Assembly: GCA_028386065.3 (NCBI GenBank)
Contig: JAKUCV010002077.1
Location: forward strand, 4,112 to 68,111
Direction: 5' to 3'
DNA: 64,000 bases
From: Turnera subulata
Lineage: Eukaryota; Streptophyta; Magnoliopsida; Malpighiales; Passifloraceae
Below, piece by piece: positions 23,673 to 35,217 of this stretch. Each line of letters opens with the position of its first letter. The first letter of the stretch is position 1. A program made the position numbers and the translations under genes. The notes below the pieces were generated by a model, which did no database searches, was not told the origin of the DNA, and saw only the letters and a program-made list of their open reading frames with translations.

Positions 23673-26600
23673 TGAAACACCCCGACTACTATCTACCCAA
23701 TACACAGTAATTACCGAACTATAGTGCCGATACGTGGCACAAACAACATATACAACAGAAAATCCGGCCAAATGACCCAATGACAATATCAATCACCCGA
23801 TCTCGGGTACAATAATAATAATAGCACAGCGGAAGCAATTTTTAATAATCACAGCAAAAGCATAAATCGATCCCATGCAAAACTATGGATCCAGATCCGT
23901 CGGAGGAGATGCAGCAGCCTGCCGTGATGCATACCTGTACGAAGAACAACGTATCCTGCCGATGGGGCAGGTGAGGGGTGAGATTCTCCATAATCTCACC
24001 GACGCATAACCCATGGTGAACAACATAGCATCTTTAACAGTCAAGAGAACATCAATACGGCATACGAGTAGTGAACAGAACACTGTGCAAATACAGTCAT
24101 AAAGAGCAATGCGGACTATGCAAATGTCCACCCCATCGACTATGCAATGCACTGACCACTCAACACCTCGCAGACTGTACGATACTCTGGTGCCCGACTA
24201 GGACACCTCAACTCAACTACATATTGGGTAACCGACCCAGCCTCAACAGACTATACAACACATACTCTAGTCCTGTCAGACTATACTCAATAGAGGTTCC
24301 TCATCGTATGATAACATACCGTTACTGTACTTGCCGATCATCTAACCCGGTACCAAAACAATCTCAAAATCACGCGAGCCTCGCTCACCGGGTAGCCGGC
24401 AACCTGCACGGACCATACCCAATCAACATCACAAACCGGTCCCCGAGTAGAATCACAACACAGCAACAGCAACAGCAGCCATCACAGCAACTCGTAACCA
24501 CAACAACAACAATCCACACCAATCTCGATCTCTGGGTATCGACATACCCTTAGAAATGACAATAGCCCAACTATCGACCACAATCCGACAACCAACATAT
24601 CTCATTATCCGATCAAAAATGACAAGTGATACTCATCCGACAATTATCAAAAGAAACCGACAATAAACAAAGGACAACTGGCACCCGATGCCAACAACAA
24701 TAGACAACTCACGACCATCGACAATAACAACACCCGCGAACCGGCAACCTATGCCGACCACGGTCAACCGACTATACTGACAACCTCCCAGGGTATGATC
24801 ATGAGACAACATGCAGATGAACATAACACATCACCGCCCAGCAAGGCAAAAACACATCTCAAACAAGACTGAGCCAAGGCCAAAAGAATATCTTTTATTA
24901 TTACCAATTTTATCTTCCGGGCCCCGTCACTGGACAAGCTAGGGGTCAGACCTGGATATCGACTTATTTCGGGTGCCAGACCAAAATCAAGAGAACCCAG
25001 GGATCGACATCCCAAAATAGTAACCCAGGGATAGACATCCCAAAATAGTAACCGAGGGATAGACATCCCAAATAAATCAACGGGATAGACATCCCAACCA
25101 TAGACATGCTTACCACAAGTAACCCAGGTCACAAAACAGTCTTTACCCACCGAGTAGTAACACTGCTTTCCAAGTGACATTAAAGTCGTCAACACAATTT
25201 TCAATTATCCAATTTCCATTTCCAATATCCATTATCAATTATCCACGGTTAATAGACCAACACCATTCTCAACACAATATCCACAGGATCAATACCACAG
25301 TCCAACAATCACAACAACAATAACCACAGCAGTCAAATAATCAACAATGAACATCTCAGCAGTTCAATCAAACAACAAAGCACACAAAGTAATACAGGTA
25401 CATATCAAAGGAGATCCATTCTCACAACAAATATCAACAAATATCACAAAGATATCAACAACAATAACCATAAGATGCAATGGAACCTATATAGTTCCAA
25501 GACCAACCATCCCGTCTATCACGGGTGGAATGACGTATATGCAACCTCACCTGATACTCCTCGGAAGCTGGTATCCGGTTAAGCCTTGATGTTCCTATAA
25601 TGTAACAACAGTAATCACTTATATTGCACAAACAAGATGATTATGCATGATGCCGGTTAAGAGTTATTAGGCGGCTTATCAGTTCATTTTATTATTTCCA
25701 TAGTTCTCTTATTCATTTCTGTGGAGGTTACTAATACTCTATTTTCCATCTGGTATACCAATCATATCCAACATAAGTCAAAACCAAAACCGAGCGGCCA
25801 AGCCGACATCTCGGCCCTTTGGCTGCATATGACAAGAAAGCATATATTTACGTACACTTGTATGTAGTGTATATTTAAGAAAATATATTTGCAAATAAAT
25901 CCAGTCATGACCCGTTAAATACTCTTAGTCCATATGACGTAAATAATATTATTCCCGATTAAATACTAAATACTCATATGTTTTATATACAATAATTTTA
26001 TAATAATGGAAACGATAAATACGTCAAAATATTATTTAAATAGTATATCCTATAATAACTCGTTTAATGGAAATTATCTCCAACGGTATGAAAATAACAT
26101 AGCCAATGTATAGCATAAAATATTCGTGCGAATTTGTAGTTGTATTATTTATAATTAAATATCTACATATATAATCATAAGTACATGTATACATAAAACT
26201 ATAACTGTTAAGTAAGGATATAGTCTAGCAATATCTAAGCCGGTGAAAATAGCTGCAATACATTATACGATATATTCATATACTTGTAATAGATCAATAA
26301 TTAAGATAAGGTATAAGTCCAATATTATTTTAGCCTAGAATTACTGAAATATATATATATATATGTATATACTTGTCTAGGCCTTTTATAATATAAATTC
26401 AGTTTAAACACAATTAAGGAAGTTCGGAAATTAAACTCGGTAGGCCTTCTCGAACGTTTAGCCCATCGGTGGATAATCTAATATTATCATAATTTCGAAA
26501 ACTAAATAAGAGACATAATTAAAATAAATAAACGACATGGGACTTTTATTAGTTAGCCCAATTAGATAACTGAAAGTTAAATACAATGGGCCTTATACGA

Positions 26601-28699
26601 GCCCAGACAGAACGTAAAGGAAATTAAACTGGAAGTTAAATATTATGGGCCTTGTATGAGCCCAGGTGAAATGTAAATCAAATTAAACCCAGAAATGAAA
26701 TACAGTGGGCCCTTTGGTAGCCCAACTAAAATTAAATAAGAGCAGGAAATAAATGAAAACATAAATAATTAATAAAAGCAAGCATAGTATAATAAATAAG
26801 ACATAAAATAAAAACCATAGGTTATTTAAATTAGGTTAATCAAATTAAGTTAATCAATTTTAATTAGCGTCGTTTTAATGTCCAGGTCCGTTTTATCGTT
26901 CGGGTTCCTTAATATGATGCAAAAGGTCCAAAGCTCGGGTTTTACCCAACAGGTCCGTTCCCGCGTTCGCTGGAAAATTTCCGAGACTGCCGGAAACTCG
27001 CCAGATTCCTGAAACATTGTTCACGATGGCAGCATCCCCCTCTGCTACTGTTCGTATTCCGTCAACACTCCCAACCCACCACACAAAACCATCGTCATAC
27101 CAATCAACAACACCATCACCATGCCCACAGCCACCCACCGGTGACCGGAGCACCACCACACAACGGCATCCCCGAGCCCCAGTATCACCACCCACGTCCA
27201 CAGCAGCATCAGCAGAGCCATGTCTACCCACACACTCCTACCTCACATCTCGACAAACCCCGAACACAACCCACACATCCAAGCAAATTAATCAACACAA
27301 AATCAAGACCCGATTAGTTAGGATTCGGGTCAAGGAATCGGAAGAAGAAAAGGAAGTGAAGAAAGGTAGAGGTGATCGTCGAGCCTCACCCTTACAACCA
27401 CACGGTGGCGACGGCGAGCGGCGGATCGGGGAGTGGCTGAGGAGATCGGGCGGCGCGAACACGAGGAAGGGAGCGGTGTCGGGCAGACCTTGGAATGGTG
27501 GCGGCGGCGCTCCTCTGCTCGGTGGGTCGAGCTCGTCCCGGCGGCCGTGGCGTCATCTGTGTGCTCTGCAGCGGCTGTGAGCGAGGCGGAGATCAGAGGC
27601 AGAGGCGGCGCCGCCTTGCTGCAGGGAGGACGGCGCGGCGAAGGAGGAACGATGAGGAGGCATTTTGGGAAGGTGGAGACGGCTGTGTTTGGTGGTGGCA
27701 GAAATGGTGAGGGGTGGAGGAGAGCAGGAGCGGGGAAGGGAGAAAGAAGAAGAAAGGAGAAGGAGGAGGTGGCTCTGGTTGTGTCTGGTGGAGAGGAAGA
27801 AGAGAAAGGAGGTGGAGCGGTTCACGGTGGTCTCGGGTGGTGGTGTTCATGGGGAGGGGAAGAAGAAAGGGAAAAGGGGAGAAGAGATGAGAAAAGAAAG
27901 AAAGAAGGTGTAGGGGGGATGGCTGGTAGGGAAAAACGGGAGAGGGAGTAGAGAAAATAAAGGAAAAAAAAGGTAAAAGACAAATGAAATAAAAAGAAAG
28001 AAAAGACAGAAGTGGTGAGGTGGGGGCAAGAAAAAGGAAGAAAAAAAGGAGAAAAGGAAAGAAAAGAAAAGGAGAGTGGCCATGGCAAGCCACGATTGGC
28101 CGTTCTGGATTCTCGTGTCGGGACAACGAAATCGCAGGGGTACTCCTGTCTCTTCGAATTTTCCGTCCCGAGTCCAAAAATACAACTTGGGCTAGGAAAA
28201 TCCGATTAATACCCCTGAGCGTCGTCCAAGTCTCGGAATTGAAAACTGAGGCTCGGTAAGCCTTGGAGGAGGCTCAGAAATCCCGAGTAACCCTCAGAAA
28301 ATAATTCCGAGGCTCGGTTATCGAAAGAAACTCCAGAATGTCGCGTATCCTCAGTGATCAAGACGAAGCTCGGTTATTCCCGAAAAAAAACTCTCGGAAA
28401 AACTCGGTCCGATAGAATCCTCGTATTACGGCGTTTAAAATTATAATTAGTAAATATTATTTTTGCAACACAAGTATTCCGTCCAAAATAATAACGAAAG
28501 TATTATTATTACTGTTGGTTTGGAAAATAATAATGTTAGAAACAATATTAATCATCTATGGAGTAGTAAAAATGATAAAAATTTATATCAGAAATTAACT
28601 CGGATTGGTAAAATTTTCGATTAACCGCGATAAAATTTATTTACCACAGTAAAAGCAAATCAACTTGGTAAGAATGGAAAATTTACCCGGGTCGTTACA
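23673..28699 (-). repeat. 5 kb LTR, right copy (5' LTR)
   Basis: 5027 bp, TGAAACACCCC to GTCGTTACA, colinear with 18294-23286. The (AT)n run near 26346 is shorter than in the left copy. The purine-rich tract (about 27720-28075) is longer. Confidence 0.9.
25000..25095. repeat. GGGATNNACATCCC palindrome array, first element right LTR
   Basis: Four copies, at the same relative position as 19620-19716. The second and third units read GGGATAGACATCCC here and differ by a base from the left LTR, while the dyad arms are kept. Confidence 0.85.
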
Positions 28700-28704
28700 A
28701 ATTA
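28700..28704. repeat. Target site duplication AATTA, right
   Basis: Partner of 18289-18293. Confidence 0.9.
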
Positions 28705-29089
28705 TACATATTTATAAGCACGTGCATCGCACGTATAAAAAACTAGTTTAGTAAAATTGTGCGAAACACAAAGTCTTTTCTTTTTCTAAATCAAGTGATT
28801 TTTTTTCCTGCCAACGAGTGTCTGATTATTTTTCATGCATTCTTAGTGAGAATACTATAATTGATTGTTTTTTTATCTTTTTCAAATTTATATATTTATC
28901 TTTTCCACTTCATCTGCCATCAAAACATTTAAGAGACAATTCGAATTTCTTGGACCGAAACCCACCCACTTCATCTGAGTATGAAGAACATAGTTCTCAT
29001 CAAGTGGCCGTACTTTCCATCTAATAATTAAAATAAGATCTCAAATACAAACATGCAATCTATCATAATAATTCTCTTATATATCTATA

Positions 29090-29357
29090 TCTATACTATA
29101 TATAAAAAGGATAACTTCTCAAAATTAGAAGACTAAAAAATAACCTTATTTAATTTAAAAAAATATCATGAAATAAAAGGAATAATAAGTGATATATCAT
29201 GCATTAATGAATGAAAGACATATAATTTATTATAATAATTTTCTTATAGTATAAAAGTTAACAAATTAACAAAATTATTTCATTTATTAAATATATAATT
29301 TTATATTACAAACTATACATATTTATAAGCACGTGCATCGCACGTATGAAAAACTAG
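29090..29357 (+). mobile_element. Non-autonomous Helitron B, intact copy
   Basis: 268 bp from TCTATACTATATATAAAAA to CTAG (29354-29357), with the same 3' stem (ACGTGC, ATC, GCACGT) and an A|T target. It is the tandem duplicate of Helitron A and shows the uninterrupted form. Confidence 0.85.
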
Positions 29358-29661
29358 TTTAGTAAAATTGTGTGAAACACAATGTCTTTTCTTTTTCTAA
29401 ATCAAGTGATTTTTTTTCCTGCCAACGAGTGTCTGATTATTTTTCATGCAGTCTTAGTGAGAATACTATAATTGATTGTTTTTTTATCTTTTTCAAATTT
29501 ATATATTTATCTTTTCCACTTCATCTGCCATCAAAACATTTAAGAGACAATTCGAATTTCTTGGACCGAAACCCACCCACTTCATCAGAGTATGAAGAAC
29601 ATAGTTCTCATCAAGTGGCCGTACTTTCCATCTAATAATTAAAATAAGATCTCAAATACAA

Positions 29662-30736
29662 ATGGCAGAAAGAACTCATGGTGCTAATTAATTGTATCAG
29701 TACATTGGCTTTCTTAGTTGAAACAGAAGAGTGGAAGTGGCCCAAAAGGTTTCCACGTCTACAGGAACAGGAGAGGTTTTGGTTGAGTTGGATACGTAAC
29801 AGTAGCCAGAGGGTATCTCCCGATTACTGTCTTCATGATTAATCTAATCATTGAAACCTCAAAATAATTGTTTGCACTTCACTTCACAGTTGGGAGTTGG
29901 ACTATAGCATCATAAAAAAGCAGGAGAAAAGATTGATGCTTTTTACAGCGAATTAGAAAAAATTGGTGGAGCATAGTATGAGCACTAGCTAGAGAAGCTG
30001 ATGAGACACGGGGAAAGACAAAGACTTTTAAATGAAGTGAAAAAGAAATAAAGAAGCTTCAAATACCAACAACTCACTCTTTTTTCTTTAAGAAAAAAAT
30101 GAAAAACAAAACTAAAGACCCTAGATGCAACTTAATATTTATTCCTACGAGCAAGAAAAAAAAAACTAAAATTTATTTCCATTTTACTACGGAAAATAAC
30201 ATGAAAATTCTAGGAACTAACTACTGTAAAGTGTAACTAATAACAGAAGGGGACTCCTTGACTATAAATTAACTAATATTGTTCACTTTGGGGATACGCA
30301 TCCACTTTCTTGGGATGCTATGCTCATGAAACCCATATAATAAAACTATGAATAGAGGTGGTAAAATAGGTAGGGTGTACAATAGGTTACTAATTAACTC
30401 ATGTATAAATAGGTAATGAGTATAAATAAGAAAGTATAAATTTTATATGAGTCAAATTGGATATTTTATCTATTTAATCCATAAAATAGTGAGTTTACAT
30501 AGGTTGGATAATCGATATTCATGTACCCAATATTAGTAATCAAATTCAGTTATCCAGATACTCTAATTTTATAAGTATCCCCTTTAATTTTTTTCAAAAA
30601 ACTAATTTCACCGACGTTGCTCCTTCATATGCTCCGATACTCCTCCTACTCCACCAACCTGTCCCGCCACATCCTATGTGGGCCTAATTTGGCTCGGGTA
30701 GGCCTATTCGGGCCCGTCCCGACCCGACCCAGCTGG
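29662..30736. other. Noncoding DNA, nothing recognised
   Basis: AT-rich with no supported gene. The last 130 bases become GC-rich (about 30610-30736) and contain GGGCC and CCCGACCCGACC words, leading into the Cassandra-like piece. Confidence 0.5.
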
Positions 30737-30958
30737 TATAACGTCCCGGCTTGTCGACTATCACTACAGACCAACACGGGACCTTTCCAACTTGCTTTGT
30801 CCTCACTCGCATGCTTCCGGAAGAAACTTCCCAGGAGGTCACCCATCTCAGAATTGGTCCAAGTCAAGAACGTTTAACTTTGGAGTTTCTCTGGAATGAG
30901 CACCGAAAAGGTAGGTGCTCCTTGTTGGTAGAATTATTTGGGCTTAGGCCCTGATCTA
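30737..30958 (-). mobile_element. Cassandra-like LTR piece with 5S-derived sequence
   Basis: Read on the minus strand, about 30826-30925 follows plant 5S rRNA: GATGGGTGACCTCCTGGGAA is exact box C and downstream sequence. CTCCAAAGTTAAACGTTCTTG is close to the box A part, CTCCGAAGTTAAGCGTGCTTG, one run apart. The surroundings, such as CCAACTTGCTTTGTCCTCACTCG, are those I associate with Cassandra TRIM LTRs, which carry 5S RNA promoters. It is too diverged and too flanked by non-5S sequence for a 5S gene. TATAACGTCCCGG at 30737 may be a mutated LTR start; the other boundary is uncertain. Confidence 0.65.
30833..30887 (-). promoter_or_regulatory. 5S-type internal pol III promoter boxes
   Basis: Box A-like AAGTTAAACGTTCTTG, an intermediate stretch and an exact GATGGGTGACC box C in the correct 5S order on the minus strand. 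Activity is not shown by sequence alone. Confidence 0.55.
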
Positions 30959-31569
30959 TTAGTGAGCAGGCCTAGACTCACGATTGATAAACATAATCGG
31001 GCTAGAAGGCTTAAGTTGATATAGTGATATAGTCACATAATTAGCATGCATCTATCACGTCTTTTGTTTGTCGTATATGTGATCCTATTGTGTTATAATA
31101 TAGGATATATCGAGGCAAGACAGTGTACCGGTTTTTCCATGGCAATTTCTATAGCCCAGGTGAGGACATATAAAGCTTTGTATGCATTACTGCCTGCAGT
31201 ACTCGGGCTGTCAATCTTGGTACATTATGTGGTAAATTGTTTATGTTGTGAGTGTTATATGCCTGGTTGAGTTTGTTGTGCTACCTGCTTTTGCTGTGTT
31301 GTGTGCCTGATTGTATATATGTTTATTTGCCATGTTGGCTACTTATGAGCTGATAATGCCATGATTTAGAATATGCGTTGTTTTTGTGGATATCATGCGT
31401 ATTATGAGGGTTAGGCTCGGGTTAGAAAATTTTTGTTATGTCACACAACCTTTTTATACAATTTGAGAATCACTCTTCATAAGTCATAACTGGTAATAAA
31501 TAATCCTGGATAATATTAATTCTATTGTGGGGCTGTTGACCGGAAGTACCGAGCGAGGGAGAGGGTACC
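30959..31569 (+). mobile_element. LTR fragment related to the 43620-46766 LTR, split by the next element
   Basis: The segment around 31155-31200 (CCCAGGTGAGGACATATAAA then TGTATGCATTACTGCC) and the end (GGGGCTGTTGACCGG) match, in inverted orientation, parts of 43620-46766. So it is an older LTR in plus orientation. It continues after the inserted element at 43521-43619, starting GTACCCCTCGGGTCC, and is then cut by the element at 43620. Confidence 0.7.
31565..31569. repeat. Target site duplication GTACC, left
   Basis: GTACC precedes the LTR at 31570 and recurs at 43521-43525. Confidence 0.9.
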
Positions 31570-34500
31570 TGAAGCGCCCCGACCCGTATTTACTGTACAT
31601 AGTAAACACGTGCCGGAACTGTAACGACCCAACCAAACAAGTCCAGCATACAGTGTAAACAACAGAAAACTGGCTCAACAGCCCAAAATATAAACATCAG
31701 AAATCTGGCCCTTCGGCCCAACATCGAAACATATCACCCGAACCCGGGATCATCTATAACACACAACCGGCCCAATGGCCCAACTATAGCAATAAATAGC
31801 ACAGCGGAAGACTTCTAAAACTCACAAAGACACTGTATGCGACACTGATGCAAACTAATGGATCCGAGTCCTGTCTAAGGGATAACGTCGCTGCCTGTCT
31901 GGAATGCAACGTTCCTGAACCACAAATAACTCAACCTACGGGATGAAAGCCCGCAGGTGAGGGGTGAGTCCGAAGTGCCCACCAACCATGGATAGACGAT
32001 CAATATGCAACACAATAAATTACTCAAAGTCGAAAACAAGCATAACAGCCAAACCAAAAGACAAGACCCAAAACTGGTCCAAGACCAAAAAAGACTTAAA
32101 CAAAATCCAACTTCCAATTTTATCTTTCTGGGCCCCGTCACGGATAAGCTAGGGGTCAGACCTGGTTCTCAACATATATTCGGGTGCCAGATCAAATCCA
32201 AGAGAGCCCAGGGATCGACATCCCAAAAATAGAACCCAGGGATAGACATCCCAAATATAATCACGGGATAGACATCCCAAGTATAGACATGCTTATCACA
32301 AGTAACCCAGATCATGGCCACCACAAAACAGTCTTAAACCATCGGGTCGTACCACTACTTACCACGTGACAATTATATCATCATTATCCAAATCCAAATC
32401 TCAGGGATCAACATCCCTAACCAAAATACCGGGATAGACATCCCAATCCAAAACCGAGGATCAACATCCTTATCACATTTATTACTTAATCCATTATACT
32501 TAATACCAAAAAGACACAAGGATAAACATCCAAAAACTCAACGTATGGGGATAAATATCCCAAAACCAATCAAGATACTGGGATAAACATCCCGACAACA
32601 ATCAAGACAATGGGAAAAACATCCCGAAACAAAACACAGCAAATGCAACACTCAACAGTCCAACAATCATCAAACACAACAACCGAGTAATATAGGCACA
32701 TATTGAAGAAAATCCATCCCCACCTTAGCCGATTACTCAACTCTGAAGACTATGACCGGTTCAAAGCTGGCTCCTCAGGAAACTGCCCGATATCAAACCT
32801 ATACAACAAAACAACACGCTCACATAAATGCATATAATTGGTATGCTATGATGCCATAAATTGTAAATTAAACCCCCCTCGGTTATACGTTATCATCTCC
32901 ATAAGATTATTTTACTTGCCAAATATAATTACCAAGTATTATTATTTTTTTTTCAAAAAAAATATTATTATATATACTTAGTGAAATATTCCCCAAAATA
33001 TACAATACCATATTTATTTCCAAATCATTTTCATAGCATGTATACCCCTTTTCTAAAATTATTTACTCTATAAAATTTTTTTCAAAGGATATAATCATAT
33101 ACTATATAATTATATTACTTTCTAGAAAATATTTAACCAATTTCCAGAAGAATTAAAATCAAAAAATTTCCATGATTATTATTTACCATAATATAATTTT
33201 CTAGAGAAATTAGTTGTTCATATATTTTTGAAATATATCCATAGTGTATATATATATCAAAACTATTTACCAAGTATTAATAATTTTTCAAAAGATACAA
33301 ACCTTACACTATATATATATATTCCAGAAAATGTGTATATTCCATAATATATTTATATACATATTTTTATTTATTATTTTCATAGTTTTATTTCCTTAAA
33401 AATATTTACTATAATATACATTCTATTCCAAAAATAAATTTTCCAGAAACTAGTCACTTACACTTACATATGTATATATATTCCAAAATATTCTCATAGA
33501 GTATTTATCCAGATTTTGTTTACCGTTATATTTTATTTTATTTTTATTTATTTTTTTTAATTTTCGGACTGGGCCAAATAGTGCCAGCCCAGACCCTTGC
33601 ACAGGCCAATCCAGGGCCCCAACAGGAACCCAGGTGTCGGCCCGTGCAATAGGCCCAGCGACACAGCCCAGCACCCAAGCCTCAACCAGGTCAAACCCAA
33701 CCCATAACCAGCCCGCGACCAGGACCGTTCGGGTCAGACCTGCCACAATACGGGTTGTCATCAACCAAGCTCACCTTGTGGGCTCCGGCGGCGGCACGAA
33801 CGGAACGAGGGCGGCGACGGCGCACGCGAGGCGACTGCTGTGCAGGTCTGACGACACGGGCATGGCGCCTTCACTGGCGGCAGCAGGTCGCGGGGGTTGG
33901 TAGTGACACGACCCGAGCTTCCTGCGGCTTCTTCCGGCGGCGTCGACAGATCGAGGCAGAGACGAACTCGTCATCGGCGTTGCGTGGCGGTGGAGACGCG
34001 GCAGTGACTACAGGGAACGACGAGCAGAGCGGCGATGGTGTGGGCGAGGTGATGGTGGCCGGCAGTGGCTCCTTCTCCTCTCCCCTTTTTCTTCTTTTCT
34101 TTTTTTCCCATTTTCTCTCTTCCCTTCTTTTTCCTTCCGATTTCTATTTCTCTTTTTTTTCTCCTTTTTTTTCTTAATTTTCTTCTCCTTCTCTCATTTT
34201 TTTTCCCTTCTCCTGATTTTCCTCTTCTCTTTTTTTTTTTCTTCTTTCTTTTTTTTCCTCTCCCTGTCTTTCTCTCTTTTTTTTCTTCCTTTCTTCTTTC
34301 CCTCTTCTCCTTTTTTTTTTTCATTTTCAGGATCACGGTATATACAGGTGAGGATACTGTGCATCAGCCGCCTCATTAATGCAGGCGGGTCCGATCCGAA
34401 CCAGAAAATAACTGATTCCCCCTAGTTATTTTCAGGTATGATTTTTCTGAGGATTCCGGGACCCGAAAAATACCAACTTAGGTCCGAAAAATCCATGGAA

Positions 34501-34651
34501 AAATCTCGAGCGTGGGAAAAGACTTGGTTTCGAAAAACGATACCTGATTTACCTTGAATTAATTACCCAAGATTAATTCATTCGGTAAATCACTGTAAAA
34601 AGACTTTTATAGTCCCGGTAAAAATACCAAATTTTTACCCGGGCTGTTACA
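31570..34651 (-). repeat. LTR of second large element, left copy (3' LTR)
   Basis: 3082 bp, TGAAGCGCCCC to GGGCTGTTACA. It includes a 10-copy palindrome array (32211-32625), an AT-rich block (about 32930-33560), a GC-rich block (33560-34080) and a C+T tract (about 34080-34325). Confidence 0.9.
32211..32625. repeat. GGGATNNACATCCC palindrome array, 10 copies
   Basis: Ten dyads across about 415 bases: seven close to GGGATNNACATCCC, one AGGAT...ATCCT, one GGAT...ATCC and one GGGAAAAACATCCC. In AGGAT...ATCCT both arms changed together, which keeps the symmetry. The right LTR has the same array at 38029-38443. Confidence 0.85.
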
Positions 34652-34664
34652 GTTTACCCACCTT
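34652..34664 (-). promoter_or_regulatory. Polypurine tract, second large element
   Basis: The minus strand reads AAGGTGGGTAAAC against the LTR at 34651. Confidence 0.75.
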
Positions 34665-34796
34665 AAAAAGAATTTCGTCCCCGAAATTCCTTGTCTTATC
34701 CGTGGGTCCTACCACGATAAGCTTCTGGCACACTCTGCCAGGTGTCCAAACTCAACGCTAGATACCGCTTATACCTTTAAGTGACATCTCCTCTGC

Positions 34797-34803
34797 TTAT
34801 AAA
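34797..34803 (+). promoter_or_regulatory. TATA box before antisense ORF
   Basis: TTATAAA lies 36 bases before the ATG at 34840. A start about 30 bases downstream would give a very short leader ending in CAGCCATGG, a good plant start context. This is on the strand opposite to the host element. Confidence 0.45.
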
Positions 34804-34839
34804 CCCCAAACCTCATAACTAAGACACTCACTCTCAGCC

Positions 34840-35217
34840 ATGGACTCTCCACTAAGATCAAGAACCACCTCAGACTCCGAGGACAACAGCTACATCGGTG
34901 GTACTGCTTTCCTGACAAGCTCCGATGAAGAACCTCCCAAGAAGCGGTTCAAGGCAAACACCATCAGTCTGAGGGAAGATGCAGTGGTCCCCCCAAGACA
35001 GCGAAAGAAGCGTGCCAGCAAAGAAGCTAATGATCGAAAGGGCAAAGCAACGGCTGAAAGCAGCACTCCACTACAGATGATATCGCAGCTGAATGTCTCA
35101 CTGAGGAAGGTCAGCTCGGCGGTGATGCAGATAGAACTGGCGTGTGCGGAACTCTTTCCTCACGTGAAAAACATCCAAAAACTTGTAAAAGACCTTGAGA
35201 AGCAAGTAACTCCTTAG
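34840..35217 (+). CDS. Antisense ORF, 125 codons, basic nuclear-type protein, unknown
   Basis: I do not recognise this protein. It starts MDSPLRSRTTSDSEDNSY: an acidic, serine-rich first 35 residues, then two basic clusters (PPKKRFK near 52-58 and RQRKKRASK near 73-81) like nuclear localisation signals. An amphipathic C-terminal third (residues 95-125) has regularly spaced hydrophobics and could form a helix or coiled coil. It is uninterrupted, preceded by a TATA box and has an ATGG start in good context. It lies just inside the 3' LTR of the element, running antisense. It could be a captured host gene fragment or an extra ORF of the element; chance cannot be excluded. Confidence 0.45.
   Translation: MDSPLRSRTTSDSEDNSYIGGTAFLTSSDEEPPKKRFKANTISLREDAVVPPRQRKKRASKEANDRKGKATAESSTPLQMISQLNVSLRKVSSAVMQIELACAELFPHVKNIQKLVKDLEKQVTP

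Larger units (their letters stand above)
18294..28699 (-). mobile_element. Non-autonomous gypsy-like LTR element with 5 kb LTRs
   Basis: 10.4 kb on the minus strand with an AATTA duplication. The LTRs (4993 and 5027 bp) begin TGAAACACCCC and end GGGTCGTTACA on the plus strand. Only 386 bp lie between them. They hold a polypurine tract, a primer binding site and a 27-codon ORF, with no gag or pol domains. The word AATTTCGGGGACGAAATTC beside the polypurine tract and TGTAAC...TTTCA ends are typical of plant Ty3/gypsy elements of the Tekay/Del kind; the lineage is inference. Mobilisation would need proteins from a related element. The LTRs differ by about 6% in the first 310 bases I compared. Confidence 0.9.
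18069..28746 (+). mobile_element. Non-autonomous Helitron A, split by LTR element
   Basis: Starts TCTACACTATATATAAAAG at 18069 and ends CTAG at 28743-28746. A stem ACGTGC/GCACGT with loop ATC (28720-28734) lies 8-9 bases before CTAG. It sits between A and T, the usual Helitron target. The element itself is 267 bp once the LTR insertion at 18294-28699 and one duplicated AATTA are removed. It has no Rep-helicase. Confidence 0.85.
18030..29661. repeat. Tandem segmental duplication (~0.6 kb unit) split by an LTR element
   Basis: Unit 1 is 18030-18293 plus 28700-29050; unit 2 is 29051-29661. Both start ACATGCAATCTATCATAA, contain one small Helitron, and end with a segment reading ATAAGATCTCAAATACAA. 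Removing the 10.4 kb insertion leaves two ~615 bp copies with few differences. The duplication therefore included the Helitron and predates the LTR element. Confidence 0.85.

Noticed and set aside
28818..29635. Pair of similar 68-87 codon ORFs
   Set aside because: They are similar only because the region is tandemly duplicated; no motif and no coding bias.
30826..30925. A functional 5S rRNA gene
   Set aside because: Only the promoter half is well matched, the rest diverges, and it is flanked by LTR-like sequence, so a Cassandra-type origin fits better.
33755..34379. ORFs of 104-140 codons in the LTR of the second large element
   Set aside because: GC-rich sequence running into a C+T tract; the matching frame in the right LTR is broken and no domain is visible.
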